In this document: piece after piece, positions 30,847 to 40,928 of the stretch
How positions within the stretch are numbered: the first letter of the stretch is position 1
Layout of the letters: every line of letters begins with the position of its first letter
Assembly (NCBI RefSeq): GCF_019649055.1
Contig: NW_026570226.1
Location: forward strand, 2,976,001-3,040,000
Reading direction: 5' to 3'
Source of the DNA: Paramacrobiotus metropolitanus
Lineage: Eukaryota; Tardigrada; Eutardigrada; Parachela; Macrobiotidae
DNA: 64,000 nucleotides
Made by a program: the position numbers and the translations under genes
The notes under the pieces: generated by a model
Seen by the model: the letters and a program-made list of their open reading frames with translations, nothing else
What the model was told of the DNA's origin: nothing
The model's database searches: none

Positions 30847-33800
30847 ATGGGGAAATTCGTACCAGCTAAAGAGAAGCTGATGTTCACACCCGTCTTCCAA
30901 GTGGAAACTGATGTTCAACCGTTAGCGGGAGTGACCGATCATAGAGGAAGGCACTTTGATCTGGTCATCGCTAACCACAGCAATAAACGGCAAGTTGTTA
31001 AGAAGGGTCAGTTCCTTGGATATGTTGAGCCATACGATCATATGGAGAACGTCCAGATCAATAGTGGCACAGTAAAGAACGTGCTTTTTGATCCCGAAGT
31101 GGATGACACAACGAAAGCCGAGCTGACAAAAATCATCGGAAATTTGAAACTCGGACCTGATCTCACACAAGCTCAGAAAAACGATGTGTATAATGCATTC
31201 TGGGAGTTCTGGAAGGTGCTTCCCACATCGAAAAAACCGTATGGCGATGTAAAAGGGATCACCCATGTAATTGACACGGGAGATGCGAAACCAGTAAAAT
31301 GCAATCCCGCCAGAACGAGCTGGACAGGTCGCGAGTTCATAACAAAGCACATCGAAGAGATGTTGGCGCAGGACGTCATCGAGCCATCAGATGCCGATTG
31401 GAGTTTCCCAGTCGTGCTGGCTGCGAAAAAGAACGGTGACGGGACAATGGGCACAAGATTCTGCGTCAACTACATCATGCTGAATAAACTAACGAAGAAA
31501 AATAACTACCCGCTACCGAATCCGGATGAGTTGCTAGATGCATGTGCAGGCAACAAATACTACGGAAAGATGGATCTACAAAGTGGATTCTGGCAGATAC
31601 CGATGGATCCAGAATCGATTAATAAAACGACTTTCGTAACGCAAGACGGCATGTATCGATTTAAGAGGATGCCATTTGGAGTATGCAATGGACCTGCAAC
31701 ATTTCAACTGTGTATGGACAAAGTCCTATCCAAGGCAAAGCGAAAGGGCTGCGTCTTTGGATACATCGATGATGTCATTTTTGCTGGAAAGACTTGGGAG
31801 ATTTTCCTGCAGAACATGAGGAATGTCCTTCAGAGTTTGGTCGAAGCAGGTTTCACCATTAAACCGACGAAGTGTGAATTCGGAATGCGGGAGATGGGAT
31901 TTTTAGGCCATATACTCAGCGAAGATGGAGTTCGCATGGATCCCGAAAAGATCACCGCAGTATCCGAGTTCAAACGACCTCAGACTGAACGGCAGCTGAG
32001 ATCGTTTCTGGGACTTGCGAACTATTATCGAAAATTCATAGCTGGATATGCGCAGCAGACCTGTCACTTATATGAGCTGCTGAGAAACGATAAACACGTG
32101 CGAAAAGACTGGACAGAAGTTCATACGAAGGAGTTTGATAATTTGAAAAAGCTGTTATGCGAAGGTCCAGTTTTAGCGAAATTCGATCCAGCTAAGCCAA
32201 CGGTAATCGAATGCGACGCGAGCAAAGAAGGAATTGGAGCAGTACTATCACAAGAAGGTCATCCAATTGCCTATGCGAGCCGCGTCTTACACGGAGCTGA
32301 ACGGAATTACGGTGTAACTGAATGGGAGTGTCTGGCGGTCGTGTTCGCCGTCAGAAAGTTCAAATCGTACATCGATTACTCCGAGTTCACCGTACGAACG
32401 GATCATCAGGCATTAGCGAATTTGCTGAGATCAGAAACGAATAAAGTCGGCATGAATCCGCGACTCACGAGATGGGCGATGGCGTTACAAGGTCATCAGT
32501 TCAAAATCGAGTACAAACCGGGAAAGTACTGCGACAACGCGGATGCACTATCGAGGGCACCAATCGAAGGTCCGACATGCCACGATGAAGAATTCGATGA
32601 GATTCCGAACTTCGAAGATATAAAGAAAGAGTATGACATAAAAGAACCGGCAGTTGAAGTGTGGCAGCTGTTCGTACAGATGGCCGAAGAGCGAGAGAAG
32701 CGAGTAAAAGATGATCCGGCTACGGCGAATGAGCCGGCGGAATCAATGATCAATGCTAACCGTGTACGGGCTTTAAATGAATGCCCGATTAAGCTGCTGA
32801 GATTTCCTAAAAAGAAGGATAACCGACATAAACCGTTACCGCGATGCAAAGTCATCACGGACTGGAACGATCTCAGCACCGCAACTGTTCGCATCGTCAA
32901 CCTGCAAGGAGATGGGGAAGAAGAAGATGACTCGAACTTGCAGCTTCGAAATAAGCAGCTGAAAGATCCTCACCTTGCAATGATCATCGATGAACTCGAA
33001 CATTTAGCAGACGCCCAAACGAGATCGAAGTTCGAAGTTCATTACCAGTTGTGGAATGGAATCTTGTACCGAATAAAAGATAACAAAGGGAGATTAGAAA
33101 GGTCATATGTCGTACCACTGTCCATGAGACGAGCGATCATCCATGCGCTGCATGATGAGAAAGCAGCAGGTCATCTTGGATATGAAAAGACGCTAGCAGC
33201 AATAAGACTGCGCTATTACTGGGACAGAATGAGTACGGACGTTAAGAATTATATACTCGCATGTCAAGGATGTCAGTTTACGAAGACACCAAGGAAATGC
33301 CCACCTGGAAAGCTGCAAGAGATCAAAGTGGAACATCCTTTCTTCAGAGTATATGCCGATCTGAAAGGACCTTTATTACCGACAAAAAAACGAGGATATA
33401 AGTATATAGCGGTGTTCATCGATCAGCTGACGAAATATGTGATAGCAGTACCGATGAAAACGGCAACAGCGAAGGAGTTTGCCAAAGTCTTCGTAAAACA
33501 CGTGATATTGGTACATGGAGCACCGCATATTTTACGTACGGATCGCGGAAGGCACTTCACAGCGGAAGTCTTATCGAAAGTCACCAACGTGTTCAAAATC
33601 AAACACACGTTCGGAACGGCATACCACCCTGAAGGTCAAGGCCAAGTGGAACGGCAGATGCAGATCATCGGAGATGGTCTTGCACAGTATATGAAAGCGG
33701 GAAACGAACGGAAATTTAACAAGTACCTCCCGTACGTGGTCTCAGGCATGAACAGAGTGGTACATGCCACAACCGGCTATTCAGCATACTACATGCTACA

Positions 33801-34974
33801 TGGAAGAGAGATGACTATGCCGGAGGATGCGGTGACAAAAACGAACTTACCAGATGATTATGGTACTCCAGACGAATGGGTGGAGACCATGAAAAAGAAT
33901 CTGATATTCGCTGAAGAAGTTGCCAGATGCAATATAAAGGACGCATATGAAAAGAACGCCGAGATCTATAACAAGAAGAAATCGGAACCGAACTTCAAAA
34001 TCGGCGACTTCGTACTTATTCGACTCCCCAAAGATACGAAACAAGGGAAAAAGGAAGTTCAATCGGATTTCAAGAAGAAGTACGATAAGGTCTGGAAAAT
34101 TCTCAGCTTTCCGCGACCGAATGAGGTCGAAGTCATCGAAATGAACCCGATAAAGGAAGCCGACCTGAAAGTCGTTTCCATCGATCGATTAAAGCCATGG
34201 CATCCACCTTTAACGGAAGAACGAGAGGACAATGAAGGAGTATCAGAGCGTGAACCACGATCTGCTACCGGAGTAGATGAGATGGAGACCGAGGCAGACC
34301 GCGGTCCAAAAGAAGCTTTTGAACCACGATCCGCTACCGATGGTGTTAACAACGCAGAGCGCGCTCCTTTCAAACCACGCTCAACGATACCTCAATCATC
34401 AGAAGATATAGCAGAGACGAAGAAAAAGAAACGAGGAAGATCGAAGAAACAGGATAAGGACTTTGAAACAGCAGTAACTATCAAGTTGAGCGAACAAGCT
34501 GGCAACTTAGTGGAAGCCGCCGAACCGGCAAACAACGATGGTGATGTCACCGTAGCAGATCGTACTTTGAAACAGTTTTTCAAACCACGCACTGCTACCA
34601 ACGTTAATAATCAGCAGAAAGATGCTGAACTAGCAGATCGTGCTTCTCCAGAAGACTTGACTCAACAGTCTTCTTTCAAACCACGCACTGCTACTGATCA
34701 GCAGAAGGGGGCTGACATGGCAGTTGATAACGATGAAGTAGCAGATCGTTTCAAACCTGCTGCTGCTGATAGGCAACAGCAGCTCGAAGCAGTGAGAGCA
34801 ACAGCTGCACAGCTGGCAAGCGATATCGCCGCTGCCATCGAGAAAAGGAAGGTCAAAAAGACCAAGTCGAAACCCACTCCTACGGAATTCCTAACGCGAC
34901 AAGGAGCTGATGAAGATGCCGCCGATACGGGACTCCTTGATCGGATAACTAAAGGGCGCAAAAACACAAAATAA
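30847..34974 (+). CDS. ORF4: Pol (reverse transcriptase, RNase H, integrase)
   Basis: 1375 aa from ATG 30847, which follows taaaagttaga. A pre-RT linker (NHSNKRQVVKKGQFLGYVEP) is of the gypsy kind. RT: Asp243 in GKMDLQSGFWQI and the YIDD box at 306-309. RNase H: Asp457 (ECDAS), Glu in WECLAVVFA, RTDHQAL and NADALSR. Integrase: HHCC zinc domain (H..GHLGYEKT..CQGCQ), then catalytic Asp838, Asp899, Glu935 with exact D-x60-D-x35-E spacing. The C-terminal part has KIGDFVLIRLPKD and a WKILSFPRPNEVEV module. A 240-residue tail repeats (F/E)(K/E)PR(S/T)AT about five times. No chromodomain seen. All catalytic residues are present. As no protease is included, ORF4 needs its own translation start. Confidence 0.95.
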   Translation: MGKFVPAKEKLMFTPVFQVETDVQPLAGVTDHRGRHFDLVIANHSNKRQVVKKGQFLGYVEPYDHMENVQINSGTVKNVLFDPEVDDTTKAELTKIIGNLKLGPDLTQAQKNDVYNAFWEFWKVLPTSKKPYGDVKGITHVIDTGDAKPVKCNPARTSWTGREFITKHIEEMLAQDVIEPSDADWSFPVVLAAKKNGDGTMGTRFCVNYIMLNKLTKKNNYPLPNPDELLDACAGNKYYGKMDLQSGFWQIPMDPESINKTTFVTQDGMYRFKRMPFGVCNGPATFQLCMDKVLSKAKRKGCVFGYIDDVIFAGKTWEIFLQNMRNVLQSLVEAGFTIKPTKCEFGMREMGFLGHILSEDGVRMDPEKITAVSEFKRPQTERQLRSFLGLANYYRKFIAGYAQQTCHLYELLRNDKHVRKDWTEVHTKEFDNLKKLLCEGPVLAKFDPAKPTVIECDASKEGIGAVLSQEGHPIAYASRVLHGAERNYGVTEWECLAVVFAVRKFKSYIDYSEFTVRTDHQALANLLRSETNKVGMNPRLTRWAMALQGHQFKIEYKPGKYCDNADALSRAPIEGPTCHDEEFDEIPNFEDIKKEYDIKEPAVEVWQLFVQMAEEREKRVKDDPATANEPAESMINANRVRALNECPIKLLRFPKKKDNRHKPLPRCKVITDWNDLSTATVRIVNLQGDGEEEDDSNLQLRNKQLKDPHLAMIIDELEHLADAQTRSKFEVHYQLWNGILYRIKDNKGRLERSYVVPLSMRRAIIHALHDEKAAGHLGYEKTLAAIRLRYYWDRMSTDVKNYILACQGCQFTKTPRKCPPGKLQEIKVEHPFFRVYADLKGPLLPTKKRGYKYIAVFIDQLTKYVIAVPMKTATAKEFAKVFVKHVILVHGAPHILRTDRGRHFTAEVLSKVTNVFKIKHTFGTAYHPEGQGQVERQMQIIGDGLAQYMKAGNERKFNKYLPYVVSGMNRVVHATTGYSAYYMLHGREMTMPEDAVTKTNLPDDYGTPDEWVETMKKNLIFAEEVARCNIKDAYEKNAEIYNKKKSEPNFKIGDFVLIRLPKDTKQGKKEVQSDFKKKYDKVWKILSFPRPNEVEVIEMNPIKEADLKVVSIDRLKPWHPPLTEEREDNEGVSEREPRSATGVDEMETEADRGPKEAFEPRSATDGVNNAERAPFKPRSTIPQSSEDIAETKKKKRGRSKKQDKDFETAVTIKLSEQAGNLVEAAEPANNDGDVTVADRTLKQFFKPRTATNVNNQQKDAELADRASPEDLTQQSSFKPRTATDQQKGADMAVDNDEVADRFKPAAADRQQQLEAVRATAAQLASDIAAAIEKRKVKKTKSKPTPTEFLTRQGADEDAADTGLLDRITKGRKNTK

Positions 34975-35086
34975 TACTAAAAAGGGCGTTATGATGCATG
35001 CACAGGAGTTGGGGAGGTGTAAAAGTTAACCGTTATAAACTGGCTAACGGATATTGTTTCATTGTTATAGCAGGTAATAAAAGTTA
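34975..35086 (+). other. Spacer before ORF5 with acceptor-like and TAAAAGTTA motifs
   Basis: gtgtaaaagtta recurs at 35017-35028, copying the sequence just before the pol ATG (30834-30845). tttcattgttatag at 35057-35070 could be a 3' splice site, and taaaagtta at 35078-35086 touches the ORF5 ATG. The repeat suggests a shared expression signal for the downstream ORFs. Confidence 0.45.
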
Positions 35087-37378
35087 ATGGAAAGGTTGGA
35101 ACGGCAAAATTCAGAGAATTCCGACTCGGAAAGCATTGGAAATCCGTTAAAAGCATCGACGCCGATAAGAATGGAAGGCGATCGTAGCCAAGGCACTTAT
35201 TACGGAAACGAGTCCACATCGTCTGCAGGAATGGCGCAGAACGAACCGGGACAGGGAGATCAAACGGTCTACGCGGCCGGCGTCCAGGCATACTATCCGT
35301 ATCAGGACCCTACGAATTATCAGAGTACACAGAATTGGTTGACCTACGGCCATCCGGCCGGACCAACTCAATATCCGGTACAAAACGACCCATTTCAACT
35401 GTTTCCCGGAACACAGACTCCACCGATGTATGGATCTGTGCAAATGCCGATGGGACCATCGCCAGTACCCAATTTTCCGACGGGACATGGCGGATTTGGC
35501 CGGATGCCGTCCACACCTGTCCGGCACGGGGGACTTGGCGGAATGTCCGCGTCGCCTATCCGACATCACGGATTCGGAGGCCCAATGTCAGCACCAGTGC
35601 GACATGGCGGAGCAATCGGCGGATCGCCACCAGGATCGGTGCGCGGCGGAAGGGCGCCAGCACCATCTTTCCCATCACTGTTTCCTGAACAGAGTGAGAC
35701 ACCACCTATGAGGGGGAATCAACCGTCTAACAGATTCAACAGACGATCTCCGAACCAAAGAGGCGGAAGATCGCGACATGGAAATCGTAATTCACCTCGA
35801 CCACGAGGAATGTTGCCCCCATTAGGCCCACAGTTGGAGACGATGACAATAAGTCCTCCAGGTTCACCCTCCAGATATGTACCACGATTGGCGGTGAACG
35901 TGAGTGAAGATGACGATCGGCTCAACATGATTATAGGAGCGGAGGAAGAGCTCACCGCAGATGATCGGAGGGCTATCCATAATTTTAACCGTCTGTGTCG
36001 GGACTTCTATCGGATGCACGAAAGGGTGAACGATGAGCAACTCCTATACGGATACATGATAGAGCAGATGGCCGTAACCGATTCGGGACACATTGTGCTT
36101 AAGGATCGGAAAAAGAAAGTTCAGGAAGCACGGACAGACCTCGGAATCAGAGTTGCCACGATGAAAACATATCACCAGGCGTTAATAAACAGGCCGTGGC
36201 CAGAGATGATTGAAAAGATTCTGAGATGGATCGAAAAATTTCCCGAAGAAGTTGCACAGCCCGAGCCTATTGTAGCCGGCCCATCACAGATGCAACCTGC
36301 GACGAGCGGCGCACCTAAACCTGGTACATCAACTGCGAAGCCAGTTGAAGAGATGACAGATGCGGACTTAAAAGAACAGAAGAAACGAATTGACGAAGCT
36401 ATCGAGCAAAGAGCGAGATCACGTGAAAGCTCAACGGCAGATTCATCTCGCGGTAGCGTCAAACGGAATAGATCGCAGACGACAAGTCCTAAATCAACGG
36501 AGAAGGGACATCAGACTAAAAAGTCGACGGCGAGTAAGGAACCGCCGAAAGAAAAAGAGACGCCGGTACCAGTGAAGCCCACGGCGAGTAAGGAACCGCC
36601 GAAGGTGCAGGAAAAGTCTGTGGTACCAGTGAAGTCCACGGCGAGCAAGGAACCGCCGAAGACACAAGAGACATCGGTAGTTCCGGTGAAACCCTCGATG
36701 AGTAAGAAACCATCGAAGGAGCAGCAAATTGCTGTACCGGCAGGGAAGAGCTTGACTCAACTGCCACCACCACCAGCAAGAACTCCGATGATCATACCAC
36801 AAGTTAGGGCATATATGGTGACATACTCGAGATCAGAAGAAGTTCCGAATAGAGTTACTGCCCAGATCATCGATCAAGTTACGAACGAGGAGATTCCCTC
36901 ATACCATCCGAGTACACCGACAGAAATCAGAAACCAAATTACCAAACAGTCGAGAGATGAGGTGCAGGGGGCGCTACTTAAGATCAGACGCGAGGAAGAT
37001 CGCGCGGATCCACGAATCCTCATTCAGATGTTAAGACAACTGATCACGCCAATAGCCGTGAAAGAGAAAGCTTGGATCTGTATACGAGTGGGAACGCATG
37101 ACGACCACTTCGCGTACATGTACGCAACCGATGGAGAGATGCTGGCAGTTGAACGAAATCGGCTGAAAGAGGGGATCGAGTCACATGGTCAGAGGATGCC
37201 GAAAGAGGCATATGACACGACTTACTTGTACCAGGACATGACCTGTCGAGTCTTCAAATTGGGACTCCACTGTACGGTCGGATTGCCCATCGTGATGATC
37301 GCCGAAATTGTCGATCCTATATCAGGAGATCCCGTCCCATTTGCGCCTTGGTTCATATCGAAGGAAGAAAGGGAATAG
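35087..37378 (+). CDS. ORF5: large unknown protein of the giant element
   Basis: 763 aa from the ATG after taaaagtta. Residues 1-90 are polar and Tyr-rich. Residues 90-250 are Pro/Gly/Arg-rich with repeated (T/A)PVRHGG and SPIRHHGFGG units and an RGG patch, likely to bind RNA or be disordered. A compact helical region follows at about 290-390 (DDRRAIHNFNRLCRDFYRMH). Then come at least three S(T/M)(A/S)K(E/K)PPK..PVKP repeats, and a mixed alpha/beta C-terminal domain from about 560 to the end (AYMVTYSRSEEVPNRVTAQI). I recognise no family, and there is no signal peptide or membrane segment, so it is not a classical envelope. It ends in TAG, with ORF6 continuing in frame two codons later. Confidence 0.82.
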   Translation: MERLERQNSENSDSESIGNPLKASTPIRMEGDRSQGTYYGNESTSSAGMAQNEPGQGDQTVYAAGVQAYYPYQDPTNYQSTQNWLTYGHPAGPTQYPVQNDPFQLFPGTQTPPMYGSVQMPMGPSPVPNFPTGHGGFGRMPSTPVRHGGLGGMSASPIRHHGFGGPMSAPVRHGGAIGGSPPGSVRGGRAPAPSFPSLFPEQSETPPMRGNQPSNRFNRRSPNQRGGRSRHGNRNSPRPRGMLPPLGPQLETMTISPPGSPSRYVPRLAVNVSEDDDRLNMIIGAEEELTADDRRAIHNFNRLCRDFYRMHERVNDEQLLYGYMIEQMAVTDSGHIVLKDRKKKVQEARTDLGIRVATMKTYHQALINRPWPEMIEKILRWIEKFPEEVAQPEPIVAGPSQMQPATSGAPKPGTSTAKPVEEMTDADLKEQKKRIDEAIEQRARSRESSTADSSRGSVKRNRSQTTSPKSTEKGHQTKKSTASKEPPKEKETPVPVKPTASKEPPKVQEKSVVPVKSTASKEPPKTQETSVVPVKPSMSKKPSKEQQIAVPAGKSLTQLPPPPARTPMIIPQVRAYMVTYSRSEEVPNRVTAQIIDQVTNEEIPSYHPSTPTEIRNQITKQSRDEVQGALLKIRREEDRADPRILIQMLRQLITPIAVKEKAWICIRVGTHDDHFAYMYATDGEMLAVERNRLKEGIESHGQRMPKEAYDTTYLYQDMTCRVFKLGLHCTVGLPIVMIAEIVDPISGDPVPFAPWFISKEERE

Positions 37379-37387
37379 GCTAAAATG
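37376..37387 (+). promoter_or_regulatory. Stop-start junction: ORF5 TAG and ORF6 ATG in the same frame
   Basis: TAG gct aaa ATG: ORF5 stops and ORF6 starts two codons later in the same frame. The tight junction suits either TAG readthrough (giving an 1823-residue fusion) or termination-reinitiation. Confidence 0.45.
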
Positions 37388-40300
37388 GAGAACGAAAAGG
37401 CACTGGCGAATCTGTATAACATGTTACCTGAGGACAAGAAAAAAGATGTTGAAGCTAACAGAAATGGAATTCTGAATATTATGAGTCATCGAGCTGTTGA
37501 AGATGAAGCCTATGTCAGGGTGACAGTTACATATACTGAAGATGGCCAACTTCGCACGAGAGTCTACACACCACATTACCAGTTGGTTTACGAGATGGAG
37601 ACTCCGAAGAAGCATCTAACAGCAGCAGCCGAAATCCACGAAACTTATGTCCAATCAAAACAGGCAGAGGAGGAAGGTCTTGCCGGTGAAGGTGAAGATG
37701 AAGATGAACAGATGGAAGCCGAAGATGCTCCATCAGGCGAAAATGCTCCCCAGGTGGAAGGTGAACCAGTTGATGAAAATAACCCGAGACGATCGATGCA
37801 ACGGGCGATCGCGATCATCCAAGGAGCAGATCACAAGGCATGTAACGACGTGAACTGTGATCGATGTCACCCACCTGAGGAGTCCGAAACCGACGGAGAC
37901 GAAGACGATGAGGAGGATACAGTTCAGGAAGACTCAGAAGACGATGATCCAGCGCCAGGATCGTCCAAAGACGAATCCAAATCGAAATCGTCTAAAGAGG
38001 AGTCGAAACCAAGCTCATCTAAAACTGACACAAAATCAAAGAAGTCGGAGAAATCAGACAAAGGGACTGATAAACCCGGAAAGACGGGAACGGAAAAGTC
38101 CAAAGGGAAATCTCAGAAAGATCAGAAACAAAAAGGGGGAAAAAGGAAGGACCAATTCCCATCTGATGATGAAGAGATTGTGAGCGAGGAATCAGACGAG
38201 GATGATGAAGTCCTCGAAATCGACGAGAGTTTGAAGTCATCGACGACCACACCGAAAAAGGGTGTTATACAATCAGCAACATCACCAGAAGAAAAGAAAC
38301 CGAAATCGGTCGCGATAAAAAGAGCGATCAATATGGGAGAGATTATGGCAGCGTCGACTCAAAAGGAACGTAGAGAGAAAGTACAGAAGGAAAAAGGGAA
38401 ACGCGATACATCTCGCGAGTCGACAGCATCAGAGGCAAGCCGTCCGAGTACATCGACAGTTGCTTCGAAGTCGAAACCCAGCATCCCAGTTCGCGCTACG
38501 AGGAGTATGACAACGGAGCCGAAGGTGGCCCCGAACAGTCTTGAAGCGACCTTGGAAAAACAGAAACAGGCAGCATTGGAGAAACAGAAGAAAAGTGCAA
38601 AGAAGAGGAGTACTAAGAAGAAGTCTAAACCCGCGGCAGTCCGACGTGTTGATGAAGTCGGATTGGCAAATTACACCAGAAGACAGGGGAATAGCGATTT
38701 GGAATATTCGGAACCGGAAGATGAGGAACCCTTTCCCGACTTCGAGGAATTAGGGGATGATGACGACACCTTATCAGAGAATGATCTGATTGAGGCTACA
38801 AATTTCGCAATGGCTACATTTCGCACGCGAGGTGATACCTCGGTGACAGTAAGGTTCCGAATACGCGTTAAAGAATGGTTGAATAAACGAAAGCGACGTT
38901 TGACTCCATCGAAGTTGGACACGATCATCGATTTTGCCTTGAATTCTGGTAGACTGATTAAAAAACATCTCGATTGGTGCTGTAAGTCAAAGCTGATTCG
39001 AACCGGTGGAATCGACAAAAAGTTATTTGAAAAGTCCGCTGATAAGAAACGACAGATCGAATCGGCCATCTCAGGCCTACGAAGTCCGGTAGGGTCTACC
39101 AAACACCGTATTAGCCAATATATGAATGGAGTATGGCAAGGCGGAATGGGTAGAATCGCTGAGATCGAAGCGGGTAACGAGACAATGCTAACGCAGATGC
39201 TCCAAGAGGGTAAACTTCTCACCACCAACGCTTATGAAGGATCTCCGATCAGATATACCATGTTGGGATTTATACCGGAAGACATACATGATTATTGCAA
39301 CTTTTCGTCTAGCGAAGTCATGGAAAAGCTCCCAATTCCTCAACGAAATGATCCGGAAACTCCCATGCTGAATGTGCTCTTACAGAAAGGAGATCAGAAA
39401 CGGGCTGCCAAGGAAAAGATCCAGGCAGACAAGTTGAAGGAATCATTAACACCGAAGGGTATAATGGAACTTGCTTATGGATCGGATGAGGAACATGACG
39501 CACCTCCGACATCTGGCGAGGTAGCTACGACGAGCCAACAGTCACATGGTGAGAAAACGAAGGCCGTGACTCCCATGGAAAAGCTGACGGCACAAACCGA
39601 AGCGGAACTGGAAGAAATGCGCCGTCGTCGACAACAGGCATCGCTGTTGCCAACATCGAAGCAGGCAAAAACTAGTGGCGGCAAATCGAAAGCTGATTTA
39701 ACTTCCCAAGAAGAGGGAGCGGCAGCCGAAGAAGCATCGAAAGATGATGAGACGGACTCAGCTCCCACCCAGAAAAGCGAACCGAAATCGACTAAGTCGT
39801 CCTCAAGTTCAATCCCGAAACTCTCGATCGATGAAAAGGAATCAGCGTCAGAAGATCGCGACTACATGCTTGGGATTCCACTGGATAATCAGAACCACGC
39901 TTGGTGCGAACTGAAACGCATCTTAGCGAGAGAGCCATTCCAGACGATGACTCAAAAAGATCTTAGAGCGACAATCTGCGCCAACCGAGTCTTGAAATTA
40001 TCTGGTGTGAGCTTTGACAGGATGACCAAGAGGGCCTACAAAGAAGGAAAGTTGGGCTTTTGTTACTCGGACTCTAACAGATGGTCATATTACCTGCCAC
40101 AACCAACACTTCATCCACGACTGAAGATGGAACTGAAGTTTTGGAAAATCGCCATTACTGACGCGGCAATGCCGAGACTTGGTGGATCGATGGGAGTTAC
40201 ATGGGACGATCTATCGAACTTCTTTGCCGTGAACTATGAGCTGGGAATCTATAACATCGAGAGAGATCGCGCTGTGATCAAACAAGCGGTGGAAAGTCTC

Positions 40301-40558
40301 CTCGACGATAGCCTTCTTGAGATTAAGAACAAGCGTATCTTCTCAAAACCCGTGGAGCTTCCAGAAGATACTCCTGAGAAGGAGATCGTGGATTCAGCGA
40401 ACATCCCGGCATCTCAGGAAGTTGTCTTGGAATCGCAACAACCAGCATCGGCCGAGCCCGTAGCCGGCGATGCTCAAATGAAACCAGCAGAAACTGGAGA
40501 TGCGGTGTCAGCAGCGACTGAGGCATTGGAGTCGGCTGACACATCGGCAAAAGAGTGA
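37385..40558 (+). CDS. ORF6: large acidic/lysine-rich unknown protein, possible winged-helix C-part
   Basis: 1057 aa. Residues 1-80 are compact. Residues 95-340 are strongly acidic and Ser/Lys-rich, with a HKACNDVNCDRCH Cys cluster and many KKSK patches, resembling nuclear or chromatin proteins. Residues about 480-640 form a basic helical domain (RVKEWLNKRKRRLTPSKLD). The C-terminal part has two similar helical units; residues about 910-990 (HPRLKMELKFWKIAITDA, ending DSLLEIKNKRIF) follow the helix-helix-helix-wing pattern of linker-histone/winged-helix domains. That likeness is my reading only and is weak. No signal peptide or transmembrane segment. It may bind DNA or chromatin, but no function is established. 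Confidence 0.8.
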   Translation: MENEKALANLYNMLPEDKKKDVEANRNGILNIMSHRAVEDEAYVRVTVTYTEDGQLRTRVYTPHYQLVYEMETPKKHLTAAAEIHETYVQSKQAEEEGLAGEGEDEDEQMEAEDAPSGENAPQVEGEPVDENNPRRSMQRAIAIIQGADHKACNDVNCDRCHPPEESETDGDEDDEEDTVQEDSEDDDPAPGSSKDESKSKSSKEESKPSSSKTDTKSKKSEKSDKGTDKPGKTGTEKSKGKSQKDQKQKGGKRKDQFPSDDEEIVSEESDEDDEVLEIDESLKSSTTTPKKGVIQSATSPEEKKPKSVAIKRAINMGEIMAASTQKERREKVQKEKGKRDTSRESTASEASRPSTSTVASKSKPSIPVRATRSMTTEPKVAPNSLEATLEKQKQAALEKQKKSAKKRSTKKKSKPAAVRRVDEVGLANYTRRQGNSDLEYSEPEDEEPFPDFEELGDDDDTLSENDLIEATNFAMATFRTRGDTSVTVRFRIRVKEWLNKRKRRLTPSKLDTIIDFALNSGRLIKKHLDWCCKSKLIRTGGIDKKLFEKSADKKRQIESAISGLRSPVGSTKHRISQYMNGVWQGGMGRIAEIEAGNETMLTQMLQEGKLLTTNAYEGSPIRYTMLGFIPEDIHDYCNFSSSEVMEKLPIPQRNDPETPMLNVLLQKGDQKRAAKEKIQADKLKESLTPKGIMELAYGSDEEHDAPPTSGEVATTSQQSHGEKTKAVTPMEKLTAQTEAELEEMRRRRQQASLLPTSKQAKTSGGKSKADLTSQEEGAAAEEASKDDETDSAPTQKSEPKSTKSSSSSIPKLSIDEKESASEDRDYMLGIPLDNQNHAWCELKRILAREPFQTMTQKDLRATICANRVLKLSGVSFDRMTKRAYKEGKLGFCYSDSNRWSYYLPQPTLHPRLKMELKFWKIAITDAAMPRLGGSMGVTWDDLSNFFAVNYELGIYNIERDRAVIKQAVESLLDDSLLEIKNKRIFSKPVELPEDTPEKEIVDSANIPASQEVVLESQQPASAEPVAGDAQMKPAETGDAVSAATEALESADTSAKE

Positions 40559-40928
40559 ACACGAGATGCGTGAAATGCGGTCAGGAAGGTCCACCGCATA
40601 CCACAGAGGAAACAGCATCATATCAGTTTAACGAAAGCGAAAAAGTTGGAAAAAAACGTTGAAACAGATGGTTGAGATGGCTTAGCGAATGTGCTACATG
40701 AGATGAGAAGATGAGATAATCACATCAGTCAAATAGGCGAATGAGCTTAGAACTGATAACATGGAAAGGTCACCATGTTACAGTGTTAAAAATGTCGTCA
40801 TGAGCTAGGAAGGTCTCAGCTCAGTACGGAAATAGCCTAAAATAGGCGTAAAAGATGATAAGAATGATCGGGAGATGGCTACGAAATGATAATTTGACAT
40901 GCCTTAACATTGCAGATTAAAACCGAAG
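40559..40928 (+). other. Spacer between ORF6 and ORF7
   Basis: 370 bases, rich in gatgag/agatgag motifs, with stops in every frame. It ends with cttaacattgcag at 40903-40915, a good 3' splice site with a branch-like ttaac, 13 bases before the ORF7 ATG. This favours expression of ORF7 from a spliced RNA. Confidence 0.5.

Noticed and set aside
30781-30850. A second -1 frameshift joining ORF3 to pol
   Set aside because: The pol frame is only open from 30781, after the ORF3 stop at 30769, and a TGA in the pol frame at 30778 lies between. No overlap exists for slippage.
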